Below, one piece after another: positions 42,752 to 50,725 of a stretch of DNA of 64,000 nucleotides. Where the stretch lies: NCBI RefSeq assembly GCF_959029255.1, contig NZ_CAUFUE010000010.1, positions 83,846 to 147,845 on the forward strand, read 5' to 3'. The stretch is from an uncultured Bacteroides sp. GTDB taxonomy: Bacteria; Bacteroidota; Bacteroidia; Bacteroidales; Bacteroidaceae. How positions within the stretch are numbered: the first letter of the stretch is position 1; each line of letters starts with the position of its first letter. The notes under the pieces are model-generated. The model was not told the DNA's origin. It was given only the letters and a program-made list of their open reading frames with translations, and ran no database searches. The position numbers and the translations under genes were made by a program.

Positions 42752-42976
42752 TTAATCCACTTGATACAGCCTGCACCCCGTCTTTTCCTTCGCCCGCAGC
42801 AGGAAGCTGGCGGCTTCGTCGCTGTCCACCACCACCTTGATGGCGGTCAGTCCTTCCGACTTGGGCTTCTGCAGAAGCAAGGAGCAGGACTGGTCATAAT
42901 AGTTCCAGTAGAAGATGAAGTCCGCCAGATGGAAATTGTCTATCTGGACGATGTATTTCATGGGGATGCGCTGCAT
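42752..42976 (-). CDS. Hypothetical early phage protein
   Basis: 74 residues, beta-rich, with FIFYWNYYDQSCSLLLQ. No domain is recognised. It is in line with the leftward early operon, 12 bases after the next gene upstream. Confidence 0.5.
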   Translation of the reverse strand: MQRIPMKYIVQIDNFHLADFIFYWNYYDQSCSLLLQKPKSEGLTAIKVVVDSDEAASFLLRAKEKTGCRLYQVD

Positions 42977-42988
42977 ATCTGTCAGTAT

Positions 42989-43252
42989 TTAAACGTTGTT
43001 TGAATTCTCTTTGAAGCACGCTTTCACCTCCCCGTCCGGCACCCAGTCCACCGTCACGATGCCTTTCACCCGTCCGCTGCCGAGGCACTTGGGGCAGGGC
43101 ATCTTCACCCGCTCGTGGATGATTTCCGGGTTCCAGAGCCATCCGTTGCCCCGGCAATACCCGCAGGGGTAGCCGGGAAACTCGCCGACGGTCTCCCGTC
43201 CCGTTCCGAAGAGGGGTGCCGTGACAAGCACCCCGATACGTTTCTCGCTCAT
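42989..43252 (-). CDS. DnaJ-type zinc-finger protein
   Basis: 87 residues with two CxxCxGxG-like knuckles: PCGYCRGNGW and PCPKCLGSGRV. These bind zinc in DnaJ and in small phage regulators. No J domain is present. It may bind DNA or protein partners. It is part of the early operon. Confidence 0.6.
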   Translation of the reverse strand: MSEKRIGVLVTAPLFGTGRETVGEFPGYPCGYCRGNGWLWNPEIIHERVKMPCPKCLGSGRVKGIVTVDWVPDGEVKACFKENSNNV

Positions 43253-43297
43253 AATCTTTGATGATTTATGGTTTATAATTCATGGATCGCCGTTCAT

Positions 43298-43507
43298 TCA
43301 GGGAGTTCTTCTCTTCCCGTAGTCCCACCCGTTCAGCCTATAGACCTCGCGCCGCGCCTCTTCCCGGGTCAGGTACTCGGCCACCTTGGTGCCCAGGGTG
43401 GAAATCCGGGGCGGGAAGCTGTCGCCCTGGCGGTAGGTGATGTCGAGGTACACTGCCCAGCACCGTCCGCGCGGGCGGTAGCGGTACCAGCGGTGTATCT
43501 CCTTCAT
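43298..43507 (-). CDS. Hypothetical early protein
   Basis: 69 residues from ATG at 43507 (MKEIHRWYRYRPRGRCWAVY), one base after the stop of the upstream gene. It is basic, with LTREEARREVYRLNGWDYG, typical of small DNA-related accessory proteins. The function is unknown. Confidence 0.55.
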   Translation of the reverse strand: MKEIHRWYRYRPRGRCWAVYLDITYRQGDSFPPRISTLGTKVAEYLTREEARREVYRLNGWDYGKRRTP

Positions 43508-43508
43508 G

Positions 43509-44033
43509 TCACTGTTCAGCTGCATCGCTTTCCTTTTTGGGTTCCACGTAGAAGGTCTCGTCCTGCACCACCTGCACGCCTATCTTGGGGAAATACTCCG
43601 CCACTTCGGGCAGTTCGCGGTCGGCAAGCAGCTTGTCCTTGGCCAGTTCCTCCGATGTGCGGATGTATGAGGGGAGAAGCTCCTTGCAGAGGTTGGTCAC
43701 CGCCGCCCAGGTGAAGCCCTTCAGATTCTTCAGCTTCGGTGTGCCGGTGCGGAAGCCGAACACGCCGTGGGCTGATTCCACACTTTTCTTCTTGGCGAAC
43801 AGTTCTTCCTTGTTCTCCACGGCATACGCCTGCATGATTTCAAAGGCTCCGGCCTTCACGTCGGAAAGTTCGGCCAGCCGTCCGGCATACTTTTCGCGGA
43901 CGCGGGTCATCTCGATGTCCATCTTGGAGGTGAGGTTCTGCACTTGGGCATCGGCTGCCGCAAAGTCTGCGAATGCCTGCTCTGCCTGTTCGCGGCTGAT
44001 GCCGCTGACTACTGTTTTCTTGGTTCTTGCCAT
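43509..44033 (-). CDS. Host-nuclease inhibitor protein Gam-like
   Basis: 174 residues from ATG at 44033 (MARTKKTVVSG), preceded by TCGTACAT-type repeat leader. The Mu Gam pattern is visible: an N-terminal coiled region (REKYAGRLAELSDVKAGAF) and the core FRTGTPKLKNLKGFTWAAV. In Mu, Gam binds linear DNA ends and shields them from exonuclease. Confidence 0.82.
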   Translation of the reverse strand: MARTKKTVVSGISREQAEQAFADFAAADAQVQNLTSKMDIEMTRVREKYAGRLAELSDVKAGAFEIMQAYAVENKEELFAKKKSVESAHGVFGFRTGTPKLKNLKGFTWAAVTNLCKELLPSYIRTSEELAKDKLLADRELPEVAEYFPKIGVQVVQDETFYVEPKKESDAAEQ

Positions 44034-44075
44034 AATTTTATGTACGATTTGTCGATGTACGATGTACGGTTTGAC
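44034..44075 (-). repeat. Heptamer-type leader before gam
   Basis: On the minus strand, units resembling ACATCGT/AAATCGT repeat up to the ATG. It is a diverged member of the AAATCGT leader family. Confidence 0.5.
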
Positions 44076-44094
44076 TGTACGGAGCACATCGGGG

Positions 44095-44382
44095 TTAATA
44101 ATTTATCTTGTTCTTATACTGTTGATATATGCGACGCCCTTCGATGTAGTCCCTGGACTTTGTGGGGGCCTCAAGTTCCGCCAGCTCACGGTCGATGCGG
44201 TCGTAGCGGACGAGTTCGGCACGGTAGTCATCAAGCAGACGGTCGTACTCTATCGGTCTCAACGTGGAGGTGCCCGCCATCAGGCGGTCCTGCATTTCGC
44301 AGATGCGGTCGGCGCTGGCTTCGAGGCGGCGGGAGAGTTCGTCGCGACGGATGCGGTTTTCATGGGTGAGGTGTGCAGGCAT
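44095..44382 (-). CDS. Hypothetical coiled-coil early protein
   Basis: 95 residues, highly charged and helical (RRDELSRRLEASADRICEMQ, YRAELVRYDRIDRELAELEA). No family is identified. It sits between gam and a HTH gene with three-base spacing to the latter. Confidence 0.55.
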   Translation of the reverse strand: MPAHLTHENRIRRDELSRRLEASADRICEMQDRLMAGTSTLRPIEYDRLLDDYRAELVRYDRIDRELAELEAPTKSRDYIEGRRIYQQYKNKINY

Positions 44383-44385
44383 AAG

Positions 44386-44991
44386 CTATTCCTCCTTTCT
44401 GAGCCTTTTTATTTTCTTATCCAGCTCTTTCTTGCTGTAATATACATACTTACCTTTTTGGTAGGCCTGTACAAGCCCTTTGGCAGCCCACTTCTTAATG
44501 GTGTTCTTGCCACACTCCAAGTAAGCGCATGCCTCGTTCTGTTTCATCATATCCGTCATATCCATCCCCTCCGGCATAGCTTTCGGCTTCAAGGTGGCAT
44601 CCTTGCGGCTCAATCCAATCCATTGCTCTAGACGGTCAATGCGCTTAATCAGGTTGTTGAAATCCTTACGTGACAAGGTTACAGAACCTTCTTCTTCAAC
44701 CATATTTCCCAATGCCCCGGCTGCCGCAAAGTCCGCCGCCGTCATGCTCTGCACGTCCGGCACCAGTTCCTCCAGCCCGATGTGTCCGGCGGCGAAGCGG
44801 GCGGCATCGCGGGCGGCGAAGAAAGCCGCTTCGTCCTTGGCATCTTCGGGCACGGAAGTCACGTAAGTGGCAAATACCCACGCCTCGTTCCTGCCTTCTT
44901 CCAACGTAGCTGCCTGGAGCATGCTGATGCGGTCGCCCTTGTGGCGGAGTATCGCCACGGCTTGCCTGATTTCATTCTTTGTTCTCATCAT
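44386..44991 (-). CDS. Early protein with excisionase-like DNA-binding domain
   Basis: 201 residues. The C-terminus holds a MerR/excisionase-type winged helix: NEACAYLECGKNTIKKWAAK then KGKYVYYSKKELDKKI. The N-terminal two thirds are helical (AAFFAARDAARFAAGHIG) with no domain named. It could be a transcriptional regulator of the early or late genes. Confidence 0.62.
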   Translation of the reverse strand: MMRTKNEIRQAVAILRHKGDRISMLQAATLEEGRNEAWVFATYVTSVPEDAKDEAAFFAARDAARFAAGHIGLEELVPDVQSMTAADFAAAGALGNMVEEEGSVTLSRKDFNNLIKRIDRLEQWIGLSRKDATLKPKAMPEGMDMTDMMKQNEACAYLECGKNTIKKWAAKGLVQAYQKGKYVYYSKKELDKKIKRLRKEE

Positions 44992-45038
44992 TTTATTTAC
45001 GATTTAACGATTTATGATTGGGATAACTTCATCCTCTT

Positions 45039-45500
45039 TCATTTCGCCTTGCGCTCTTCCCTCCGCATCCATGCCTCCAGCTGCTTCTTGGTGTCCTGCA
45101 GTTCCCAGAGCTTCATGGCCGTCACGTCCTTGCGCGCCTTGCTGTACTTGCGTGCCCAGATGTTCAGCTTCGCCACGTTCATGCGGTATTCTTCCTCGCT
45201 GTCGCTGGTGAAACCCTGGTTCAGCTGCGGTATAAGGAACGAGAGGCGGTAGATGTCACGGAACACGCTTTTGGCTTCCGCCAGCATTACCTTGCGCACC
45301 TGTTCATCGTCCTGGTTCAGGCGGGAAAGCAGCAGGCGGGCTTCATTCATGGTCAGGTACTTGCTGCTGGCAGTTCTGCCGGAGGTGAAGGAGGCAATAC
45401 ACTCATGCCGGGCGTCATCGTCCATGCCTATGCGGTGGAACGTGGCATGCAGGGCTTTGAGCTGTTGCGGGGTGATGGGCTTATCTTTGGTGGTTCTCAT
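45039..45500 (-). CDS. GemA/Mu gp16-like regulatory protein
   Basis: 153 residues. The start KPITPQQLKALHATFHRIG, then SKYLTMNEARLLLSRLN, fits the DUF1018/GemA pattern (short helical domain, conserved Leu). In Mu, GemA alters host gene expression. The C-terminal 70 residues are basic and helical. Moderate confidence in the family. Confidence 0.6.
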   Translation of the reverse strand: MRTTKDKPITPQQLKALHATFHRIGMDDDARHECIASFTSGRTASSKYLTMNEARLLLSRLNQDDEQVRKVMLAEAKSVFRDIYRLSFLIPQLNQGFTSDSEEEYRMNVAKLNIWARKYSKARKDVTAMKLWELQDTKKQLEAWMRREERKAK

Positions 45501-45506
45501 GATTTT

Positions 45507-46187
45507 TCATTCTTCATCCAAAGGTTCTTCATTCAAAACCGGTTTCTCTCCGAAATAAATCTCCGCTTCCTCCGGCCAGATATCATAATGCCCCTTCGGA
45601 CCGATGAAACGTCCATGGGAGAAAGCCCGCTTACCCTCCACGTAGATTTTCAATGAGGCATTGTACAACACCTTCTTGGCAGTGCGTCCGTCCGGGTTCT
45701 GACCGCTGGCATGGCTGATGAAGATAAGCAGCTTGTTCCTGTGCAGTTCCTTGAACTGGAGAAACTGGGGAAAGCTCATGTACGTATATTGGAAACTGTC
45801 TATCACCACGAAATCCGGCGACTTCTGGCGCTTCAGGCGCAGGCTGAGTTCATCCATCGGCTCGCAGACCAGCAGGAAACGGCGGTTCGCCTCCAGCATG
45901 TTGCTGCGCCGTACGGTGTTCTGCATTGTCAGGCTGATGCCTTCCTCCAGGCTGTCGTAAACCACACGGCCATATTTGCACAGTTCCTTGCAAAGGTTCA
46001 TCACGAACGTTGTTTTCCCACTGCCGGACTTTCCCCAGACTATCCACACGCCACGGCTTTCGGGACGGCCGAAGGCGTCGTACCATTCACCCTCGAAAGG
46101 CAGCGTGTCGAACTTCATGGACAGCAGCTCGCGCACTCCCTTGGCATTGCGGGAGAAGGTCTTGGCATCGTTCACCGCTTCGCTCAT
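45507..46187 (-). CDS. RecA/Sak4-like phage ATPase
   Basis: 226 residues with Walker A GKSGSGKTTF near residue 54, Walker B FVVIDSFQY and a later ISHASGQNPDGRTAKKV sensor-like segment, as in small RecA-fold phage ATPases. It could support recombination or transposition. Its start overlaps the MuB stop by four bases, implying coupling. Confidence 0.75.
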   Translation of the reverse strand: MSEAVNDAKTFSRNAKGVRELLSMKFDTLPFEGEWYDAFGRPESRGVWIVWGKSGSGKTTFVMNLCKELCKYGRVVYDSLEEGISLTMQNTVRRSNMLEANRRFLLVCEPMDELSLRLKRQKSPDFVVIDSFQYTYMSFPQFLQFKELHRNKLLIFISHASGQNPDGRTAKKVLYNASLKIYVEGKRAFSHGRFIGPKGHYDIWPEEAEIYFGEKPVLNEEPLDEE

Positions 46188-47113
46188 TCCGCCACCTCCC
46201 CATTCTTCATTCTTAATTCTTCATTCTTCATTGAGGAAGTCCTTTTGGCTTCCAGTATGCGCTTGCAGGCATGCACTACCCTTTTCACCCGGCGGAGGTC
46301 ATACTCTCCCTGCTGCGCCTCACGCAACACCCGTTTGACCTCTGTAGGTTCGGTCAGCCCGTTCGCCTGGCAGATGGAATATACATCCTGCTCGGTGGCG
46401 ATGTTGATATCGAAGAACTTGCGGCCGATGCGGCTGTTTATCTCCTTGTACCCCTTCTTGTTGTAGCGCAGGCCGTTCTCCACACGGCGCTTGATGTAGT
46501 CGGTGGAGAGGAAGATGATGCCCGCCTTGTTCTCCAGGCGGTTGTAGATGCTGATGAAGTAGCTGAACACGCTGTCCGTCAGCTTGTCACCCTCATCGAA
46601 AATGATGAGCGGGTTCTGGAGGAAGGCTATCATGGAGATGGCATACTCCAGGATATCGCGCAGGTTGGTTCCATCTACCGGGGCGCCTACCTGCTTGGCG
46701 ATTTCCCGGACGAAGTCGCTCTTCCTCATGTCCTCCGAACAAAGGATATAGAACACATTGCGGTGTGTGCGGCGATACTCGATGGCGGCGGTGGTCTTGC
46801 CGCAACCCGCATCACCCACTACCCAAGTGGTGTTTTTGTAAGCCTGCGCGTCCGTCATGGCGAAGGTGATGCGTTGGAAGGCATTGCTTTCGGTCAGCGC
46901 CCAGCGGTCCATGCTGAAGCCGATTTGCGCGGCTATGCGGCTGAACATGTCATCGCTGATGCTGGTGTACTTCTGGTTACAGATTTGCGAAACCGTGGCG
47001 GCGCTGACACCGTTCAGGCTCTCGCTGGCACGGTTCTGGCTGGGATAGTTGCCGCAATATTCCAACAGCGCGTCGCGGATGGCGTCCTTGTCTTGTTTCG
47101 TTAATTCTTTCAT
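46184..47113 (-). CDS. MuB-type transposition ATPase
   Basis: 309 residues. An N-terminal helix-turn-helix (NRASESLNGVSAATVSQICN) precedes an AAA+ core with Walker A GDAGCGKTT near 100 and Walker B LIIFDEGDK. In Mu, MuB coats target DNA and stimulates MuA. The last residues SMKNEELRMKNGE are encoded by a GAAGAAT-type heptamer array (46201-46237), so an intergenic repeat has been absorbed into the gene. Confidence 0.88.
   Translation of the reverse strand: MKELTKQDKDAIRDALLEYCGNYPSQNRASESLNGVSAATVSQICNQKYTSISDDMFSRIAAQIGFSMDRWALTESNAFQRITFAMTDAQAYKNTTWVVGDAGCGKTTAAIEYRRTHRNVFYILCSEDMRKSDFVREIAKQVGAPVDGTNLRDILEYAISMIAFLQNPLIIFDEGDKLTDSVFSYFISIYNRLENKAGIIFLSTDYIKRRVENGLRYNKKGYKEINSRIGRKFFDINIATEQDVYSICQANGLTEPTEVKRVLREAQQGEYDLRRVKRVVHACKRILEAKRTSSMKNEELRMKNGEVAE
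46201..46237 (-). repeat. Heptamer array, GAAGAAT type, inside the MuB gene end
   Basis: The minus strand repeats GAAGAAT/TAAGAAT units about four times and encodes the C-terminus KNEELRMKNGE. It is the third heptamer family in this prophage. Confidence 0.65.
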
Positions 47114-47152
47114 CGTTTGAATGGTATTTAATTGGTTGATAATTGACAGTTG

Positions 47153-49288
47153 TCAGTTCATGAAACTTTCGTACAGGTCGATTTCCGTCAGCCCGGAAAC
47201 CTGCTTGGTGTATTCGCCCGGCGAGGCTATACCCGCAGGTTCTTCCTCCGGTCCGGGTTCGTAGGTTCCGGGACCCACGCCGTCGGGATAAGCCACCGGG
47301 GCTTTCAGCTGCTCGTTGGCATATTCCTCGCGCTGGCGCTCCATGCTCTTCTGCGATTCGCCTACCGGGAGGGGCATCGCCAGCTTGGTATAGGCTTCGC
47401 CCATGCTTTCCTCAAGCAGCAACTCCTCGCAGGCTATGTAGTGTCCGGTGAGGGCACGCTTCTGGGCGCGTATCTGCGCATACAGGCGTTCACTCTCTTC
47501 GGTGCTGCGCTCAGCGGTGGCACGGTGGAACACGACTTTCGGGGTGGCAGTGGCGGCGTACTTCAGCTTGCCTTCGGCACACACTTCCCACAGTTCTACG
47601 GTAGTCATGTCTTTCGGGTCGTATTTATAGCGGAAGCTGACGCCCACGTTCTGAAGGTGGAAGTTCATGTCCACCTGTCCGGTTTCGTCGTAAACCATGT
47701 AGCGGTATTCCCGTTTGTCACGCTCAAAGATGAAGCCTTGTTTGCCGTACTTCACGCTGTCCTTGCTGAGAAGCTTGAAGAGTTCCTGCACTTCGTAATC
47801 ATCCAGAGGTTCCGCATTGGGGCTGTTGAGCGTGGTGTACATTTCCATGCGGGTCATGCCCGTTTCGCTGGTGGGGTGTTGCGTCCCGTTCCATTCGCGG
47901 CGGCACGCCAGGTATTGCTCCTTCATCTCTTCCAGGGTGGGAAGCCGGTGAATGTTCTTCATCACCAGGTCAATGTTGACGTGGCTGTTCTCCTTGGTGG
48001 CTGTCACGTTCTGCCCGGTGTAGTTGTAGAGCTTGTGCATCACCTGCTGCTGGAAACGTCCGAAGGCGCTTTCTATGGTCTTGGACTGTCCGTTGTGGGG
48101 CATGGTGGTCTTGTGCAGGTGGCATATCTTTTGGAAGAAGGCCTGCGCTTCGGGCTTCTTGTGCCCTCCCTGGTTGTCGGTCACTATCTCGTAGGGCTTC
48201 ACCTTCCACGTCTCCAGCGCCATGCGGTAGGCGTCATACTGCGTGAGGAAGTTTTCCGCACCGAACGAGTAGCCCAGGAACATTTCCGAGCAGGCGTCCA
48301 TCACCTCGTACACGTCGATGGTACGTGCCACCATGCGCTTCTGCTTCTTGTCATAGTCCTTGTAGTAGAGGTTCAGCTTCGTCCCGTCACCATACCAGAG
48401 GGTATTGGGCATCTGCGGCAGTTTCGTGTCGAACTGCGGCATGAATTCGTTCTTGAAGGCGATTTCGCCATGAACCACGCCGTACCACCACAGCTTGATG
48501 GCGGTCTTGTAAAGGTAGTTGATGACCGTCTGGGGGGATTCTATCGGCTTCAGCCTGTCTTCCTCACAGGTGGCGCGCGCATTGCGTTCCTCTACAAGCT
48601 CGTTGAACTTGTCGAATATCTGCATGTCGGTATATACCGGGAACTTGCTGCGCTTCAGCCGCAGGAGGATGCGCCCCTCACGCGGGCCTATCTTCCGGGC
48701 GCTCTGGTTGCCGGTGGTGCCGTTGACCAGTGCCACGTAGCCGCGCTTCTTGTAGTCCTTGTATTTTTCCATCAGGCGGGGTTCACTCTTCGGGAGCGTA
48801 TGGTTGAAGGACTTGCGGAGTTCTTCGCACAAGGCGATAACCGTGTCGCGCACCAGCTTGCCATGCGTGTAGCCATGTTCGCTGTGCTTGTTCCGCAACC
48901 CGGTTTCCTGCGCCACCATGGCGTTCATCACCTTGGCGTTGAGCGCGTATTCCTTTTGGCGGTCCATGGAAATCTTGGGAGTATAGGTCTTGTAGAACTC
49001 CACAGCCTTGCTGTCACTTTTAAGACGGATGTTCATTGGGTTGACTTGTTGTTTTTTGAGTTGTTCTTGAAGTTTTTCTTTAACTCCGGGATTCTTGGTG
49101 TCGTAGGCTATACGGACAGGCGGGTACATGGTATCATAGATGACTAATGCTTCCCGGTTCCTACCTCCACGTTGCGCCACAACAAGTTTCTTTTCAAAAA
49201 CATATTTCTTGTAACTGGCCTTGCTTAATATTCCACCTTCTACAAGTTCCTTGTAACTGACGCATATTTGTTTTCCGTATATTATCAT
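47153..49288 (-). CDS. MuA-type DDE transposase
   Basis: 711 residues from ATG at 49288 (MIIYGKQICVSYKELVEGG); the frame stays open to 49360 across a tRNA-like element. The catalytic triad is visible: Asp in NTLWYGDGTKLN, Asp in EIVTDNQGGHK, Glu in KTIESAFGRFQQ. N-terminal helical DNA-binding and C-terminal MuB-contact regions are expected. It catalyses strand transfer for integration and replicative transposition. It heads the leftward early operon. Confidence 0.92.
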   Translation of the reverse strand: MIIYGKQICVSYKELVEGGILSKASYKKYVFEKKLVVAQRGGRNREALVIYDTMYPPVRIAYDTKNPGVKEKLQEQLKKQQVNPMNIRLKSDSKAVEFYKTYTPKISMDRQKEYALNAKVMNAMVAQETGLRNKHSEHGYTHGKLVRDTVIALCEELRKSFNHTLPKSEPRLMEKYKDYKKRGYVALVNGTTGNQSARKIGPREGRILLRLKRSKFPVYTDMQIFDKFNELVEERNARATCEEDRLKPIESPQTVINYLYKTAIKLWWYGVVHGEIAFKNEFMPQFDTKLPQMPNTLWYGDGTKLNLYYKDYDKKQKRMVARTIDVYEVMDACSEMFLGYSFGAENFLTQYDAYRMALETWKVKPYEIVTDNQGGHKKPEAQAFFQKICHLHKTTMPHNGQSKTIESAFGRFQQQVMHKLYNYTGQNVTATKENSHVNIDLVMKNIHRLPTLEEMKEQYLACRREWNGTQHPTSETGMTRMEMYTTLNSPNAEPLDDYEVQELFKLLSKDSVKYGKQGFIFERDKREYRYMVYDETGQVDMNFHLQNVGVSFRYKYDPKDMTTVELWEVCAEGKLKYAATATPKVVFHRATAERSTEESERLYAQIRAQKRALTGHYIACEELLLEESMGEAYTKLAMPLPVGESQKSMERQREEYANEQLKAPVAYPDGVGPGTYEPGPEEEPAGIASPGEYTKQVSGLTEIDLYESFMN

Positions 49289-49317
49289 AATCAGAAACTT
49301 TATACTTTTCAACTTAG

Positions 49318-49384
49318 TGCAAGCCCCGGCATCGAACCGGGAAGGTAGCCGCTTCCCCATGACAGGGGAAGATCTGCGCTTGCA
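49318..49384 (-). ncRNA. tRNA-like element in the transposase leader, D arm missing
   Basis: 67 nt on the minus strand: acceptor TGCAAGC/GCTTGCA (7 bp), six bases, hairpin CTTCCCC/GGGGAAG around TGTCAT (or a standard CTGTCAT loop with 5 bp, anticodon GTC), ten bases, then T arm CCCGG/CCGGG with TTCGATG. There is no D arm. CCA is not encoded. It ends 29 bases before the MuA start codon. It could be a mimic of a tRNA, a regulatory leader, or a relic of a tRNA gene. Not called a functional tRNA. Confidence 0.55.
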
Positions 49385-49398
49385 TCCGCTCTCAGGCT

Positions 49399-49611
49399 TT
49401 ATAGCTTATTGCCATTATAATCATATTGTGATACCTTGCCCGAGATGTCTATTGAACGTAAGTGAAAACCTTCCGGAGTCGCCTCGCGGGCAAACTCCTC
49501 AATTGTTCCGTAATCCATATCATCAGGCAGTTCAGCCTCCGAATATCTCGACAGGTTTCTAATATCAACTACAAACGGATTATTATTGGCCCACGTTACT
49601 TTTACCTTCAT
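49399..49611 (-). CDS. Hypothetical small early protein
   Basis: 70 residues beginning MKVKVTWANNNPFVVDIRNL, acidic overall, no known domain. Its ATG overlaps the stop of the preceding small membrane protein (ATGA). It is the last gene before the tRNA-like leader of transposase. Confidence 0.55.
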   Translation of the reverse strand: MKVKVTWANNNPFVVDIRNLSRYSEAELPDDMDYGTIEEFAREATPEGFHLRSIDISGKVSQYDYNGNKL

Positions 49612-49793
49612 ACCGTTTCCTCCTTTCTGCTCTCCGGCATGCAGAGCGATATCGCCACGATGGCCGACAGCACCACAATCACAAACGCATTGCGGCTGTC
49701 AGTACCCGTCGCGTCCACATTTGTTCCCAGCCACAGCCCGTAAGTCATGCCCACGGCTACGGCAATCTTCTGAATTCGTCTCCAGGTTTTCAT
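49608..49793 (-). CDS. Small two-segment membrane protein
   Basis: 61 residues with two hydrophobic segments (IAVAVGMTYGLWLGTNV and AFVIVVLSAIVAISLCM) and a charged tail. It could act in superinfection exclusion or envelope stress, but no homologue is recognised. Confidence 0.5.
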   Translation of the reverse strand: MKTWRRIQKIAVAVGMTYGLWLGTNVDATGTDSRNAFVIVVLSAIVAISLCMPESRKEETV

Positions 49794-49807
49794 ATCTTGT
49801 ATGGTTG

Positions 49808-50017
49808 TTAAGAGTTCTGTTCAATGAAATCATCCAAATCGTAGAACACGGTAATGCCATCGGGCAAGGTTACGGGCTCCCAGTCTTCATCACCCGAATA
49901 CTCAATATCCATGCACACCCGGTCATTCTCCGAATACAGCATGGCACTGTGCTTCGCCATCAGTTCCCGAAGTTCCTCCAAAAACGCCTTTTCTTTTGCA
50001 GTTAATTTTCTATCCAT
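49808..50017 (-). CDS. Hypothetical early protein
   Basis: 69 residues from ATG at 50017 (MDRKLTAKEKAFLEELRELM); the frame upstream to 50071 overlaps promoter-like sequence. It is acidic, with DGITVFYDLDDFIEQNS at the end. The function is unknown. Confidence 0.55.
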   Translation of the reverse strand: MDRKLTAKEKAFLEELRELMAKHSAMLYSENDRVCMDIEYSGDEDWEPVTLPDGITVFYDLDDFIEQNS

Positions 50018-50089
50018 ATCTTCTGATTTGTAATTGTATATTTCGTTCAAAAAGCCTCCCCCTATCTTCACAAACCGGAAGAGTTTCGC

Positions 50090-50097
50090 TACATTTG
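50090..50097 (+). promoter_or_regulatory. -7 box before the truncated zinc-ribbon gene
   Basis: TACATTTG matches TAnnTTTG, 29 bases before the ATG at 50127. No convincing -33 box. Confidence 0.45.
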
Positions 50098-50126
50098 TAG
50101 CTTCACATCAAAAAAATATCATTATT

Positions 50127-50327
50127 ATGGCTCAATCAACATGCCCTAAGTGTGGGGGACATTCTTTTGAACTTGTCGAAAAAAGTGCGCCAAGTAATGA
50201 CTTTCGTTATGCCTTTCGCCTCCTGTTTTTAATCTTTAATAAACTAATTCGTCTTTTACCGCTCCATTCTCAACCGTCCGTTTGCGCAATGTCGTTACAT
50301 ACTTCACCACAGCCCGCATTGTATTAG
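50127..50327 (+). pseudogene. Truncated zinc-ribbon protein gene
   Basis: Starts MAQSTCPKCGGHSFELVEKS, like a common Bacteroides zinc-ribbon protein, but the second CxxC is missing. The sequence after about 28 residues is hydrophobic junk-like and overlaps the gene on the other strand. A 16-bp direct repeat, AAAAAGTGCGCCAAGT, is at the break (50183-50198) and again at 50362-50377. This suggests deletion or recombination that replaced the 3' end. Confidence 0.55.
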
Positions 50328-50631
50328 GCTTCAATGTTCGATAGCCGTTACATTGCATATAAAAAGTGCGCCAAGTCAACACCTTAGTAATATTCTCTTC
50401 TGCACACATTGCCAAATACACACCATAAATAGTGCGGAGGTTCAGATTAAGTTCTTTACAAATGAACTTCCAGTCCTCAGGGGAGAAACTGGATGTTAAC
50501 TTCATACCTTCTATTATTTTCTTTAAGCGTAACTCTTCAGGGCGAAACACTCCATTACTGCGGTTACATTCTTTTTGTGAAACATTTGTTGCATTTACCA
50601 TATTCTTTTCTTTTATTTGTGAATTAAACAT
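50236..50631 (-). CDS. Early regulatory-region protein, divergent from the repressor
   Basis: 131 residues from ATG at 50631 (or 121 from 50601, MVNATNVSQ). It is basic and helical (FICKELNLNLRTIYGVYLAM, TMRAVVKYVTTLRKR) with no named domain. It is the first gene of the leftward early operon facing the repressor, where Mu has ner, so a Ner/Cro-like role is possible but unproven. Confidence 0.55.
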   Translation of the reverse strand: MFNSQIKEKNMVNATNVSQKECNRSNGVFRPEELRLKKIIEGMKLTSSFSPEDWKFICKELNLNLRTIYGVYLAMCAEENITKVLTWRTFYMQCNGYRTLKPNTMRAVVKYVTTLRKRTVENGAVKDELVY

Positions 50632-50642
50632 GGCGCAAATAT

Positions 50643-50719
50643 AGAGACTATTTTCTATTTACCAAATAAAAAAGAGAATATTTTCTTTCGCAGGCGCGTT
50701 TTTATAGACTATATTACGT
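50643..50719. promoter_or_regulatory. Three operator-like sites between repressor and early genes
   Basis: AGAGACTATTTTCTAT (50643-50658), AGAGAATATTTTCTTT (50673-50688) and TATAGACTATATTACG (50704-50719) are partly palindromic relatives spaced about 30 bases apart, start to start. They share the core of the palindrome inside the repressor gene (50864-50883). They probably control both divergent promoters. Confidence 0.65.
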
Positions 50720-50725
50720 GAAAAG

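Noticed and set aside
47150..49147. 665-codon frame on the plus strand opposite the transposase
   Set aside because: It mirrors MuA, has no domain or leader, and arises from codon bias of the G+C-rich gene on the other strand.
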